A program made the position numbers and the translations under genes. A stretch of 64,000 nucleotides of DNA from an uncultured Alkaliphilus sp. (GTDB lineage Bacteria > Bacillota > Clostridia > Peptostreptococcales > Natronincolaceae): contig CALJEQ010000008.1 in the NCBI GenBank assembly GCA_938074565.1, positions 248,001 through 312,000 on the forward strand, given 5' to 3'. The notes beneath the pieces are model-generated. The model was not told where the DNA came from, searched no databases, and was given only the letters and a program-made list of their open reading frames with translations. Of the stretch, positions 1-10,541 are shown in pieces (within the stretch, counting starts at the first letter, position 1; each line of letters begins with the position of its first letter).

Positions 1-2
1 CT

Positions 3-599
3 ATGAATGGTGATAAAAAAAATAACGGTTACAGTAGCTATTATTATTATAGATGTTATAACTGTGGTAATCTTATGAGAAAAGAAAATCTTGAAGAATT
101 TGCATTAAAAACTTTATATGATACATATTTTACTGATTATGCTATAGCTAATTTGGTAATTATGCTAAATTTTCATCTAAGGCAATCTTTTGATTCTAAA
201 GATGAAGAAATAAAAGCTATAAAGAAAGACTTAAATCGTGTTGAGGTTGAAATAAACAATGTTATAAACGCTATTACAGTTGTAGGTATATCGCAAGCCT
301 TAGGGGATAAATTAAAAGACCTAGAGCAGTGTAGAAATGATTTAAGGCATGATCTTTTAACTTTACAGAACCATGTAGACTTGCATCTATTTTCCGAAGA
401 TGAAATAAAAAGAAATTTAATTATTTATAAAAAGCATATAGAAGATAGAAATATTGAAGAATGCAAAAAATTTATTAATAATTTTATTGATGCTATTATA
501 GTATATAAAGATAATACTGATATAAAGTTTACTCTGGATTATATTACTACTGCATTAGGTCGTGGGGTTACTGTCGGTGTCGGTTCCGCGGCACCATAA
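3..599 (+). CDS. Large serine recombinase, C-terminal part (gene begins upstream of window)
   Basis: YYYRCYNCGN...LMRKENLEEFALKTL resembles the recombinase zinc-ribbon region, followed by a coiled-coil (EEIKAIKKDLNRVEVEINNVINAI) and the typical C-terminal 'FINNFIDAIIVYKD' strand; no N-terminal catalytic domain in window. Confidence 0.8.
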   Translation: MNGDKKNNGYSSYYYYRCYNCGNLMRKENLEEFALKTLYDTYFTDYAIANLVIMLNFHLRQSFDSKDEEIKAIKKDLNRVEVEINNVINAITVVGISQALGDKLKDLEQCRNDLRHDLLTLQNHVDLHLFSEDEIKRNLIIYKKHIEDRNIEECKKFINNFIDAIIVYKDNTDIKFTLDYITTALGRGVTVGVGSAAP

Positions 600-676
600 A
601 TGAGAAGTCTTTTGAATTGCTTTAAATAGCGGTTTGAGGGGCTTTTTTTATTATGTTTATATTTATAACAAATAAA

Positions 677-710
677 AACAGATCCTTATAAAAAAGATCT
701 GTTGGTTTTA
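677..710. terminator. Putative intrinsic terminator (AACAGATC...GATCTGTT)
   Basis: Inverted repeat followed by T-rich tract. Confidence 0.4.
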
Positions 711-737
711 GTGAATTTGAAGAGTAAAACATTAAAT

Positions 738-1298
738 TTATAATGAGAAAGCATCCTTAACCATTTGAGCTACTTCTACAGGAGAAATATTGGTATTATT
801 TATTCGCAAGTAATTTTTCCGCTGAATCTCTCCCTCATATGAATTCAAACGATATTTTTCTTCTAGTCTTCTGAAAATATTCTCTGACTGTTGTATATCT
901 CTTTTTGTAGGTTTGTTCTCCAATCTGTTTGGAGTTTTGTTTCTTTCAATCCGTAAATTAAAATCTGCTTCAAGCTCTACAAAATAAATTTCTCCTCCCC
1001 GTTCCTCAAACATCTTGCATACATTATTTATATAGTCCCAATCTGATTGTTCATCCAAAGCCCACATATAAGTAAATATCATTCCATATAAATCACTTTT
1101 TGAAACTTCTTTAAATATCTCTTGTCTAAATAAGTTAACTAATCTACTTCCTTGATGTGTGCCATAGTCAAAAAAATTAGCTACTAAATCAATGGTCATA
1201 TGATTATGAAAAAGCTTAAGTCCTGTGATTTTTGATAATTCTTGTCCTACTGTCATTTTACCAACAGCATGGGGTCCAAATATTACAACAAATTTCAT
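738..1298 (-). CDS. P-loop kinase-like (shikimate kinase/AAA-type nucleotide-binding) protein
   Basis: N-terminal Walker A GPHAVGKMT; 186 aa full ORF. Confidence 0.6.
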   Translation of the reverse strand: MKFVVIFGPHAVGKMTVGQELSKITGLKLFHNHMTIDLVANFFDYGTHQGSRLVNLFRQEIFKEVSKSDLYGMIFTYMWALDEQSDWDYINNVCKMFEERGGEIYFVELEADFNLRIERNKTPNRLENKPTKRDIQQSENIFRRLEEKYRLNSYEGEIQRKNYLRINNTNISPVEVAQMVKDAFSL

Positions 1299-1419
1299 AT
1301 ATCTTCACCTCTTAAATATATATTATAACGTAACTAAACAAATCTACCATCAAAACTTTACAAACTTATAGTTAAACGAATCTGCCCCCACCCCTAATTT
1401 TAACATTGAACAATAAATA

Positions 1420-1477
1420 AAACCTCCTAAAGTGTATTTATCACAGTCTTTTTTTACTGTGTCTACCTTAGGAGGTT
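1420..1477. repeat. Long inverted repeat (AAACCTCCTAA...CACAGT/ACTGTG...TTAGGAGGTTT)
   Basis: Two nested complementary arms read directly from the sequence. Confidence 0.6.
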
Positions 1478-1565
1478 TGCTTGAAAAAGTGGCTTCTTTA
1501 ACTATTTTAATTAAGAATCAATGTTATAGAAGCAACCTATTAAATATTCTAATAAATAAAAATGT

Positions 1566-2429
1566 TTATGCTCTATTAATTGAACCAAAAAGTTCCATTT
1601 TTTCTTTAACAATTGCTTTAATTGCTTTATAACCTGGGTCTAATAATTTTCTTGGGTCAAAACCTTTACCTTCTAAATCTTTACCAGATTCTATGTACTT
1701 TCTTGTAGCTTCAGCAAATACTAACTGACACTCAGTATTTACATTGATTTTTGAAACTCCTAATGAAATAGCTTCAGTAATCATATTTTCTGGAATTCCT
1801 GTTCCACCATGTAAAACTAATGGTTTTTCATTGGTAGCATTTTTAATTTCAGTTAAAGCATTGAAGTCTAAACCACTCCAATTTTCAGGATATTTACCAT
1901 GAATATTTCCAATTCCAGCAGCTAACATATCAATGCCTAAGTCTGCTATAGCTTTACATTCTGTAGGTGAAGCAATTTCACCTGTACCAATAACACCATC
2001 TTCTTCTCCACCAATAGATCCAACTTCTGCTTCTAATGAAACACCTTTTTCGTTTGTAATCTTAACTAATTCTGATGTAAGTTTAATATTTTCTTCTATG
2101 CTATAGTGGGATCCATCAAACATAATTGAAGAAAATCCTGCTTCTAATGCCTTTAAACATCCATCATAACTACCATGATCTAGATGTACTACTACTGGTA
2201 CAGTTATTTTTAAGTCTTCAATAAGACCATTAACCATTCCAACTATAGTTTTATATCCTCCCATGTATTTTGCTGCACCTTCTGATACTCCTAAAATAAC
2301 AGGCGAATTAGTTTCTTGTGCTGTTGTCATAATTGCTTTAGTCCATTCTAAATTGTTGATATTAAATTGACCTACCGCATATTTTTCGTTAAAAGCTTTT
2401 ATTAAAATTTCTTTTGCTGATACTAACAT
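1566..2429 (-). CDS. fba: Class II fructose-1,6-bisphosphate aldolase
   Basis: VHLDHGS, GGTGIPE, NVNTE motifs; full length 287 aa. Confidence 0.93.
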   Translation of the reverse strand: MLVSAKEILIKAFNEKYAVGQFNINNLEWTKAIMTTAQETNSPVILGVSEGAAKYMGGYKTIVGMVNGLIEDLKITVPVVVHLDHGSYDGCLKALEAGFSSIMFDGSHYSIEENIKLTSELVKITNEKGVSLEAEVGSIGGEEDGVIGTGEIASPTECKAIADLGIDMLAAGIGNIHGKYPENWSGLDFNALTEIKNATNEKPLVLHGGTGIPENMITEAISLGVSKINVNTECQLVFAEATRKYIESGKDLEGKGFDPRKLLDPGYKAIKAIVKEKMELFGSINRA

Positions 2430-2667
2430 AAAAAAAACCTCCCTTTAAAATATATGATAATTTAAATAAAATACATTATGTATTTTAAACAATCTTAATA
2501 CTCTATTCAATAGCTTTATAAACCCACTATTAAAAAATATTTCCATGCAAAAAACTAAACTATTTGTAATATTAATATAAATGTAACTTTTTAAATAATT
2601 TTAATATTTTACCGAATTATTTTATCACTTTAAATAAACATTGTCAATAATTGTTGAATAGTAAAAC

Positions 2668-2700
2668 AAAAGACCTCTACTACTTTTTGGGGTCTTTTCT
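2668..2700. terminator. Putative intrinsic terminator
   Basis: AAAAGACC...GGTCTTTT hairpin plus T-run. Confidence 0.5.
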
Positions 2701-2779
2701 TCTATAAAAGGTGTTCTCTCATACTTTTCTATTAATAGAGCAAACGATTTGAATTAATATAACGTATTTTAATTTTAAA

Positions 2780-3127
2780 TTAAACCATATGATTATGGAA
2801 ATTAGCCAATAAATATAAATCTTCTTCACCACTATTTTTTAGTCCATGTTCTACTGTGGCAGGAGCATAAATACAACTACCCTCCATTACTTCCCTTCTT
2901 TCTCCATTAAACAATAACTCCCCTTTACCTTTAAGTATATAAAAAACCTCCACCTGCTGTTGGTGAACATGGGGTACTATCTCCCCTCCAGGTAAAACCT
3001 TTATTAATAAAGTTTTTACGTTTGGACTTTCTTTTTCAGAAACCAACGCTTTTGTGAAGGTTTTAATATGTTGTTGTGCTGGCGTAAACTCTAACTCTTC
3101 AATGTTCACCAATAAAGTTTTTAACAC
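2780..3127 (-). CDS. Cupin domain protein
   Basis: GGEIVPHVHQQQVEVFYILKGKGEL and EGSCIYAPATVEHGLKN cupin motifs. Confidence 0.85.
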   Translation of the reverse strand: MLKTLLVNIEELEFTPAQQHIKTFTKALVSEKESPNVKTLLIKVLPGGEIVPHVHQQQVEVFYILKGKGELLFNGERREVMEGSCIYAPATVEHGLKNSGEEDLYLLANFHNHMV

Positions 3128-3230
3128 TAATAATCCCCCTTATTTTCCATATTGTAATTAATCATTATTAATAATCATTCTATTTCAATAGTCTTTTTCC
3201 TTCAATTCTACTGGTTATTTTTTTATCAGA

Positions 3231-3722
3231 TTATACTAATACTATTTTTTGAGGAATGATAGTTAATAAACTAACATAATATCGTCTAACAATAGTCTCT
3301 AGTTCTTGTTCTAAGTCAAATTGTTTAATTAAATCAATATCATACTCAGTGTAGGTTTCTATAATTTTTAAAAGAGTATCTTTAAACATAACCATATTCT
3401 CACTATTTTCAATTGAACTCAATTCAGGAAAGTGAATATTTAAATCACTGTTCTTTATAAACACCATCACCATAAAAGTAATCATAGGAATATGAAAGTA
3501 ATTAACCACCAGTCTATTAACTTTATATTTCTTTACTAAACCTAAAAATAGGTCATCAAACTCCAATAATATTTCATCAAACTCATTGTTTAAATTTTTA
3601 TTTAAAAATTGATACAAGTTAATAAAAAACTCTCTTTGTTTCATTACTTTATCTGTTTCATTTTCTAATTGCTTTAACATTTTAAGATCCTTATATTCAT
3701 TTATATCAATTATTTCAGCCAT
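3231..3722 (-). CDS. Hypothetical protein
   Basis: 163-aa ORF with upstream SD (GGAGG); no recognised domain. Confidence 0.6.
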   Translation of the reverse strand: MAEIIDINEYKDLKMLKQLENETDKVMKQREFFINLYQFLNKNLNNEFDEILLEFDDLFLGLVKKYKVNRLVVNYFHIPMITFMVMVFIKNSDLNIHFPELSSIENSENMVMFKDTLLKIIETYTEYDIDLIKQFDLEQELETIVRRYYVSLLTIIPQKIVLV

Positions 3723-3844
3723 GTCTATACCTCCTTATGATATTTTTAATATTTGCATATCTTCGCAAATGTATTCAGATAATATAAACAGTATGCTAAA
3801 ATGTTAGTATGTTAAATAATGGTGAATATAAAGGATGGTGTCTT

Positions 3845-4759
3845 ATGGAAGATGAAAAAAGATATAGAGAAGTAAAAAAAGTTTCAATTGTCAGTATTGT
3901 AGGAAATATTTTAATGACAATAGTAAAAGCGATTATTGGGCTTTCAGCTGGCAGTACCGCCCTTTTGGCGGATGCATTTCATTCTGCCTCAGATTTATTT
4001 GGCACAATTGTATTATTACAGGGTTTAAAGATAGCTCATTTACCCCCTGATGAATCCCATCCTTATGGACACTATAAAGCTGAATCGGTGACTTCAAAGA
4101 TTTTAGCCCTAATACTAATAGCCACCGCCATTGGGATAGGTAATGAAGCCTATAAACTGCTTCGTACTGGTGATATAACTCCACCTGGAATAACTGCCAT
4201 CTATATAGCCATATTATCCATTGTGGTTAAAGAAGGTATGTACCAATATACAATTCGTATTGGTAAAAAGATAAAAAGTAGCGCTGTTATTGCCGATGCT
4301 TGGCATCATCGCTCCGATGCTTTTTCTTCTGTTGCCACCTTAGTTGGTATTACTGGTGCAATTTTAGGCTATCCTTTTATGGATCCTTTAGCAGGTATTA
4401 TAGTGTCTTTTCTTATCCTAAAAACAGGTTTTTCTATCTATGTTGAAGCAATTAAAGGTTTAATGGATACTGCCCCAGCAAAAGAAGTAATAGATGCTAT
4501 AAAAAGCTCTGCCTCCACTGCTGAAGGGGTTAAATTGGTACAAGATGTTAAGGTTCGTCAGTATGGTTCTAAATACTTGGTGGATATGAAAATCTGTGTT
4601 GACCCTAAAATTACAGTGGAGGAAGGTCATGGAGCTGCTGCAAGGGCAAAAGAAAACGTGATAAAAGAAAATGAAGATGTATTAGATGTGTTGATTCATG
4701 TTAACCCCTGCTTTAAAACAAAAAAGCACTGTGAAACATGCCACAAGCAGAATGAATAA
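3845..4759 (+). CDS. Cation diffusion facilitator family transporter
   Basis: ALLADAFHSASDLFGT and ADAWHHRSDAFSS CDF motifs; start set at MEDEKRY (AAGGATGG SD). Confidence 0.92.
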   Translation: MEDEKRYREVKKVSIVSIVGNILMTIVKAIIGLSAGSTALLADAFHSASDLFGTIVLLQGLKIAHLPPDESHPYGHYKAESVTSKILALILIATAIGIGNEAYKLLRTGDITPPGITAIYIAILSIVVKEGMYQYTIRIGKKIKSSAVIADAWHHRSDAFSSVATLVGITGAILGYPFMDPLAGIIVSFLILKTGFSIYVEAIKGLMDTAPAKEVIDAIKSSASTAEGVKLVQDVKVRQYGSKYLVDMKICVDPKITVEEGHGAAARAKENVIKENEDVLDVLIHVNPCFKTKKHCETCHKQNE

Positions 4760-4826
4760 TTAGACTTGTTGCATTTTTCTTCCATCAATGTTACTATTTC
4801 TATATCAAGTGCAGGAGGAAAAATTC

Positions 4827-5738
4827 ATGGACTTTAGACAATTAGAAACATTTGTTGCTGTTGCCAAATATAAAAGTTTTTCAAAAGCTGCTGATCACCT
4901 GTTTTTAACTCAACCCACCATCAGTAGCCATATAGCCAATTTAGAAAAAGAAATAAATACAATATTAATTAATCGTACAAATCGAAAGATTTCCTTAACA
5001 AAAGCAGGTGAAATACTTTTTGATTATGCTATGAATATTGTTAATTTAAAAGAAGGCGCTGTATATAAATTAAATGAATATAAAGGAAAGATAGTAGGTA
5101 ATATTGAGATTGCCTCCAGTACCATTCCTGAGCAATATATTGTACCTGAAATCATTTGCGAGTTTAACAAAAATTATCCTGATGTCACCTTTAGTATGCT
5201 TCATTATGACTCTCAACAAGTGGTGGAAGGTATTATTCAAGGAGAAATAGATTTTGGTATAGTAGGGGCAGAAATCCCCCATAATCAGCTAAAATATATT
5301 GAGTTGCTATATGATGAATTGTTTTACGTTACTGCCTGTCAACCCCCCTATGACAAGCTGGAAGAAGAAGTGGAACTACAAAGTATCCTCAATGAAAATT
5401 TAATTCTTCGTGAAAAGGGATCTGGTACAAGAAGTTTATTGGAAAAAAAACTAGGTACTGTTGGCATTAGTGTGGCTCAATTAAAGGTGGTGGCTTTCAT
5501 AGAAAATACAGAAGCCATTAAACAATGTATACGAAGGGGATTAGGTGTCTCTTTTTTATCTAATCGAGCTATAGAAGATGAGATAAAACTGGGGGTATTA
5601 AAACAACATAAAGTAAAGGGCTTAGATTTAAAACGCAAGTTTTATTTTGTCTATAATAAATACCGTAATCCATCACCATTGGAAACAGCTTTTCAAAAGT
5701 TTGTTTACGAATATTTTTCAATAACTGATAAAAAATAG
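4827..5738 (+). CDS. LysR family transcriptional regulator (resembles the selenium-metabolism-associated LysR group)
   Basis: N-terminal wHTH MDFRQLETFVAVAKYKSFSKAADHLFLTQPTISSHI and C-terminal substrate-binding domain; GGAGG SD before MDFRQ. Confidence 0.88.
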   Translation: MDFRQLETFVAVAKYKSFSKAADHLFLTQPTISSHIANLEKEINTILINRTNRKISLTKAGEILFDYAMNIVNLKEGAVYKLNEYKGKIVGNIEIASSTIPEQYIVPEIICEFNKNYPDVTFSMLHYDSQQVVEGIIQGEIDFGIVGAEIPHNQLKYIELLYDELFYVTACQPPYDKLEEEVELQSILNENLILREKGSGTRSLLEKKLGTVGISVAQLKVVAFIENTEAIKQCIRRGLGVSFLSNRAIEDEIKLGVLKQHKVKGLDLKRKFYFVYNKYRNPSPLETAFQKFVYEYFSITDKK

Positions 5739-5771
5739 AAGTTTCCCAAATATAGGAAACTTCTATTTTTA
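5738..5771. terminator. Bidirectional intrinsic terminator
   Basis: AGAAGTTTCC...GGAAACTTCT hairpin with T-run between convergent genes. Confidence 0.7.
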
Positions 5772-5772
5772 T

Positions 5773-7191
5773 TTATAAATAAAATGCTTTATAGGCTTTG
5801 TAGGTCATATATAAATCAACTTTACTAATTAACTCTAAGGGAGCGTGCATACTTAACATTGGCGTACCACAGTCCACCACTTCTGCACCATAGTTGGCTA
5901 AAATGTATGCGATGGTTCCACCTCCACCTTGATCAACCTTACCTAACTCGCCTATTTGCCATACAACTTCATTTTCATTAAAAATATTTCTTACTTCAGC
6001 TAAAAACTCTGCATTAGCATCATTAGAACCTGCCTTACCCCTAACACCAGTATACTTTGTAATGGTTACTCCTTTTCCAATGAAAGAAGCATTTCTTTTA
6101 TCCAATACGTCTGGATAATTAGGGTCAAATCCTGCTGTTACATCTCCTGAAAGAACTTTTGTATTTTTAAAAGCCCTATGCAGAGATATGTAACTATTAC
6201 TACCTTGTAATGACAGTAATTCTGCCACACAATGTTGGAAAAACATAGACTCCATACCTGTGTTCCCCATACTCCCTACTTCTTCTTTATCTAGAAATAG
6301 TCCTACTACAGTCTTATTAGGCTCATCAACTTCTAGTACGGCTTCTAGAGCTGCAAAAGAACATACTCTATCATCATGTCCGTGGGCAGCAATCATACTT
6401 CGGTCAATACCAACATCCCGTGCTTTACCAGCAGGAACAATTTCTAATTCTGCCACTGTGAAGTCTTCTTCTGTTACACCATATTTCTGTGAAAGAAGGT
6501 TTAATACATTTAACTTTACCCTTTCACTAACTTCTTGGTCTTCATATGGTATATTCCCGATCAAGATATTGAGACCTTCACCTGTAATACCTTCCCCCAT
6601 TTTTTTCGCCATTTGGTCACTGGCAAGATGAGGTAAAAGGTCGGTTATGTAAAACACAGGATCACTTTCATCTTCTCCAATTACTACATTTACCTTATCA
6701 CCGTTTGCTTTTATCATTACCCCATGAATTGCTAAAGGAATTGCCACCCACTGATACTTCTTAATGCCACCATAATAATGGGTCTTCAACAAGGCTAAGC
6801 CACCATCTTCATATACTGGACAAGCTTTTAAGTCTAATCTAGGCGCATCTAGATGGGCTCCTACAATCTTCATACCCTCTTCTAGTTTTTCCTTTCCCAT
6901 AACAAAAAGTGCCACAGCCTTGCCTTTGTTTTCTGCATAGATTTTTTCACCCGCAGTAAGTTTACCTTTTTTCAATGCTTCTTCAAAGGAAATATAGCCC
7001 TTGGCTTTTGCTTTTGCAATAATTTCGGTTACACACTCTCTTTCAGTTTTTCCATTGTCCATAAAATTTTTGTAAGCTTCACCAAAAGAGAAAACCGTCT
7101 CCATTTCTCCCTCTTTTAACTGATCCCATGCACTCTTAAATTCCTTAGTTAATCTTTTCTGTAAGTCTTTTCCACTATTTGTATTACTCAT
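5773..7191 (-). CDS. M18 family aminopeptidase
   Basis: GAHLDAPRLDLK, AHGHDDRVCSFAALEA, LDKEEVGSMGNTGM motifs; 472 aa. Confidence 0.92.
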   Translation of the reverse strand: MSNTNSGKDLQKRLTKEFKSAWDQLKEGEMETVFSFGEAYKNFMDNGKTERECVTEIIAKAKAKGYISFEEALKKGKLTAGEKIYAENKGKAVALFVMGKEKLEEGMKIVGAHLDAPRLDLKACPVYEDGGLALLKTHYYGGIKKYQWVAIPLAIHGVMIKANGDKVNVVIGEDESDPVFYITDLLPHLASDQMAKKMGEGITGEGLNILIGNIPYEDQEVSERVKLNVLNLLSQKYGVTEEDFTVAELEIVPAGKARDVGIDRSMIAAHGHDDRVCSFAALEAVLEVDEPNKTVVGLFLDKEEVGSMGNTGMESMFFQHCVAELLSLQGSNSYISLHRAFKNTKVLSGDVTAGFDPNYPDVLDKRNASFIGKGVTITKYTGVRGKAGSNDANAEFLAEVRNIFNENEVVWQIGELGKVDQGGGGTIAYILANYGAEVVDCGTPMLSMHAPLELISKVDLYMTYKAYKAFYL

Positions 7192-7313
7192 AAAAATGTT
7201 AAACCTCCTTATCCTGCTGTGTAATTTGTTTTATATGTATTAATTTAATTATATGATATATGATTAGATATTACAATTACTTATTATATTAATTCAGAGG
7301 TTTGAAATATTCA

Positions 7314-7964
7314 TTAAATCTTTTTAATACTATGTTTATAAGCATAAATAGCTGCTTGAGTACGGTCATTAACGTCTATTTTTTTGAAGATATTAGAAAC
7401 ATGATTTTTCACTGTTTTTTCACTAATAAATAGACTTCCTGCTATTTCCTTATTATTAAGACCTTCTGCAATTAATGTTAAAACTTCATATTCTCTTCTA
7501 GTTAATTTGTTCTCTTTAGACTCTTTATCCTCAGGGTTTTTACGGTTAAATTCCCTTACTAAACCTGTAGTTAAACTAGGATGAATATAGGTAGAACCCT
7601 TGTACACATCCCTTACTGCTTGAATTAAGCTTTCACTTTCTGAATCCTTTAGCACATATCCATTTGCTCCTAAATTAATAGTCTCCAGCAAATATTCTTG
7701 GTCTTCATGGAAGGTCAGCATAATTACTTTAGTTGTCTTATCCATGTCTTTAAGACGTCTTAGCGTTTGTATTCCATTTAACTTTGGCATATTAATGTCT
7801 AATAATATAACATCAGGTTTTAATTGTTGAACTTTTGTTAAGGCTTCTTCACCATCTCCTGCTTGTCCTATTATCTCAATATCATGTTCTAGTTCTAGTA
7901 TTTGCTTTAGCCCCTGTCTTACTAAAGAATGGTCATCTACAAGTAATATTTGTATCTTTTTCAT
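7314..7964 (-). CDS. NarL/DegU-type response regulator
   Basis: REC domain [14 protein letters not shown]...[11 protein letters not shown]-terminal Lux[26 protein letters not shown]. Confidence 0.93.
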   Translation of the reverse strand: MKKIQILLVDDHSLVRQGLKQILELEHDIEIIGQAGDGEEALTKVQQLKPDVILLDINMPKLNGIQTLRRLKDMDKTTKVIMLTFHEDQEYLLETINLGANGYVLKDSESESLIQAVRDVYKGSTYIHPSLTTGLVREFNRKNPEDKESKENKLTRREYEVLTLIAEGLNNKEIAGSLFISEKTVKNHVSNIFKKIDVNDRTQAAIYAYKHSIKKI

Positions 7965-7980
7965 TTATTACCCTCCTATT

Positions 7981-9126
7981 CTAATTTGATATATTAATAA
8001 GTACCTTAGTCCCTTTATTAATTTCACTTTTAATTGTAAAACTACCATTTAAAAGTTCTACCCTTTCACGTATGCTAAATAAGCCAAATCCGCCCTCTTC
8101 TTTTTGCTTAAAGGCTACTTCTTCGACATTAAAACCAATACCATTATCTATTATTGATAGCTGTATTCCTTTAATAGACATTTCTAGTTTAATTTTTACA
8201 GTAGTTGCTTTGGCATGTTTTCGTATATTATTTAATGATTCTTGTATTATTCGAAAAATAGCTAAGTTTTTAAGAGCATCTTCCATTGGTATTTGGGATA
8301 AAATAATAAAATCTGCTTCAATTCCAGTTTCATCTTGAAAACCTTCTACATAACGTTGTACCGTAGGAATAAATCCTAAGTCATCCAAAGACATAGGCCT
8401 TAAATTATAAATAATCTTACGAATATCCTTAATACCTTCCCTTAAGAATTTCCTTAAATCGTGTATTTCTAATTTGGCCCTTTCCGTATCAATATCAATT
8501 AGTTTCTCACATATTTCTGATTTAATAATTAGATTTGCTAAGGATTGGGCTGGGCCATCATGTATATCCCGTGCCACCCTCTGACGTTCTTCTTCTTGAG
8601 CCTGTATTATTTTTTTACCTAATACAGCTCTTTGTTGTATATCTTCTAATGTACTGGAAACATCAGCTATGTTTCCACTTAGATATTCCATCGCAACTCC
8701 TATTTTTGAAATCATTTCCTCTGCCTTTTTCAGAATATCGGCTGTATTAATATATCTTTTTTCCAGATCTGTTCGATTTTTAATTAACTCAGTTTCTTCT
8801 TGTCTTTTAACAATTAATTGTATTTGGATTTCGTTTGCTTTTTCGTAGGCTCTACGTATATCTTCTTCTCTATATTTAGAAAAATCCTTACTAACTTCTA
8901 ATAGTTTCTTTCTACTGTTTTTTTCTAGAACCTCCATTTTTTCTACTTCTACAATTAAAATTTGAATCTTAACTTTAATAATTTCCATTTGTTCTTTCAA
9001 AAGTTTACATTCTTTTCGAGCATTTTCTGCTATATCAAATATTGCATCTTGACTATCCTCAATGGCACTAATAGCTTTATTAAGTATGTTACTAATATCT
9101 ATTGCTTCAACTTTTTGATTTATCAT
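7981..9126 (-). CDS. DegS-like sensor histidine kinase
   Basis: RQRVARDIHDGPAQSLANLI (HisKA_3) and IDNGIGFNVEE...GGFGLFSIRERV ATPase motifs. Confidence 0.93.
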   Translation of the reverse strand: MINQKVEAIDISNILNKAISAIEDSQDAIFDIAENARKECKLLKEQMEIIKVKIQILIVEVEKMEVLEKNSRKKLLEVSKDFSKYREEDIRRAYEKANEIQIQLIVKRQEETELIKNRTDLEKRYINTADILKKAEEMISKIGVAMEYLSGNIADVSSTLEDIQQRAVLGKKIIQAQEEERQRVARDIHDGPAQSLANLIIKSEICEKLIDIDTERAKLEIHDLRKFLREGIKDIRKIIYNLRPMSLDDLGFIPTVQRYVEGFQDETGIEADFIILSQIPMEDALKNLAIFRIIQESLNNIRKHAKATTVKIKLEMSIKGIQLSIIDNGIGFNVEEVAFKQKEEGGFGLFSIRERVELLNGSFTIKSEINKGTKVLINISN

Positions 9127-9243
9127 ATACCCACCCCAACTATATTTACATATAATATCCTAATCTTCTGCATTATTCAACAATTTCCCTTTATTTTTAA
9201 GGGAAAAATTATTTTATAAAAACCGATTGTGACTATATACCTA

Positions 9244-9284
9244 TTTTAACTAAAAAAACTACCATAGCATAGGTAGTTTTTTTA
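9244..9284. terminator. Putative intrinsic terminator
   Basis: AAAAAAACTACC...GGTAGTTTTTTT inverted repeat. Confidence 0.55.
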
Positions 9285-9408
9285 AGATAATTACTTATAT
9301 ATTTATATCTTGTAAATTTATAAATCCTTTTATACTAAAAATTTATTTTATATCAGTTCAATTACAAAAATTCAAATAGTATTACTAATTAATTCTTTTA
9401 ACTATGTA

Positions 9409-10509
9409 CTAATAATAAATCATACTATTAGCTTTATCATACATCTCTTTAGCTTCTTTAACTCTACCTAGTTTTTCTAATACAAAACCAGCCCCTTCAT
9501 AGGCATCTTCAATATACGAATCTATTTCAATTAATTTGTAATATACATTTAGTGCATCTTCATAACGAGAAAGAGCTATTAACCCTTCAGCATTCATTAA
9601 ATAAGCACTAATATAATTAGGATCTACAGTAATTAACTCTTCATATATTGCCACAGAGTATTCATAATACTCTAATTCATATAGAAGTAACCCCAAACTA
9701 TAATAAGCAGGAATATAACCAGTATCAATTTCTAACGCCTTAGTATAATATGAAATAGCTTCATCATATTTTTCTAAGGAATAGTATACATCTGCTATAT
9801 CGTTGTATCCATGGGGGGAATTTGGTCTTAATTTAATATACTCTTTAAAATAATATAATGCATTGTCGTAAGAACCAATCATGGATAAAAACTTACCCTT
9901 TTCACGATACTCTTCTGCCACCCCTTTAGGTACTACAGAATCATTAAATTGACGTATGATTTGATCTATATCTTCTTTTTCTTTACTGGCACTAAAAATA
10001 TTTTTAATATTACTAATAACGATTAACCCTCTATCATAAAAAACTTCTTTTCCTAAAGCCTCCACCATTGCCCTCAGTGGAATGAATATTCTACCTTGAA
10101 TTGTTTCAGCTGGTACATCCAAAGTGCTCTCTTTTCCATTAACATTCATTTTAATACTACCCAATTTTAATTTAACAACATTTTTCCCCAGCGTAATAAC
10201 AGCTGTGGATGTATTACTATTCCAATTAACATCAGCCCCTAAACTTTCTGAAATAAACCTGATAGGTACCAAAGTTCTACCTTTTTTTATTATGGGAAAA
10301 ACTTGTTGATTGGTTGCATCCACATTGGTTTCTATATTTCCTACAAATGCACTTGAACTTCCTACATAAAGTACCACTGCATTTCTTAGTCTTTGATGCA
10401 CATGGTTTGGTATCATATATGCTGATGCTTCTACTGTATTAAATAGAACAAATGATATTAATATTAATATGCTCAAAATATTACATAATTGTTTCTTGTG
10501 TTTGTTCAT
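9409..10509 (-). CDS. Exported copper-amine-oxidase-N-like / TPR protein
   Basis: Signal peptide; KGRTLVPIRFISESLGADVNWNSNTSTAVI stalk repeat; C-terminal TPRs (YDNALYYFKEYIKLRPNSPHGYNDIADVYYSLEKYDEAISYYTKALEID). Confidence 0.85.
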   Translation of the reverse strand: MNKHKKQLCNILSILILISFVLFNTVEASAYMIPNHVHQRLRNAVVLYVGSSSAFVGNIETNVDATNQQVFPIIKKGRTLVPIRFISESLGADVNWNSNTSTAVITLGKNVVKLKLGSIKMNVNGKESTLDVPAETIQGRIFIPLRAMVEALGKEVFYDRGLIVISNIKNIFSASKEKEDIDQIIRQFNDSVVPKGVAEEYREKGKFLSMIGSYDNALYYFKEYIKLRPNSPHGYNDIADVYYSLEKYDEAISYYTKALEIDTGYIPAYYSLGLLLYELEYYEYSVAIYEELITVDPNYISAYLMNAEGLIALSRYEDALNVYYKLIEIDSYIEDAYEGAGFVLEKLGRVKEAKEMYDKANSMIYY

Positions 10510-10541
10510 TATGTATCGCCCCTTTTATTCCTACTAAATAC

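Noticed and set aside
570-595. GGTTCCGCGGCACCA looks like a tRNA 3' end
   Set aside because: No acceptor/D/anticodon arms upstream; it encodes the in-frame recombinase C-terminus and is better explained as an att-like dyad
1432-1632. 66-aa plus-strand ORF
   Set aside because: Overlaps the end of fba antisense and the inverted repeat; low-complexity hydrophobic translation without SD
3933-4184. 83-aa ORF antisense to the CDF transporter
   Set aside because: Entirely inside a well-supported CDS; no domain or SD
6260-6631. 123-aa ORF antisense to the M18 aminopeptidase
   Set aside because: Serine/proline-rich antisense translation of a clear conserved gene
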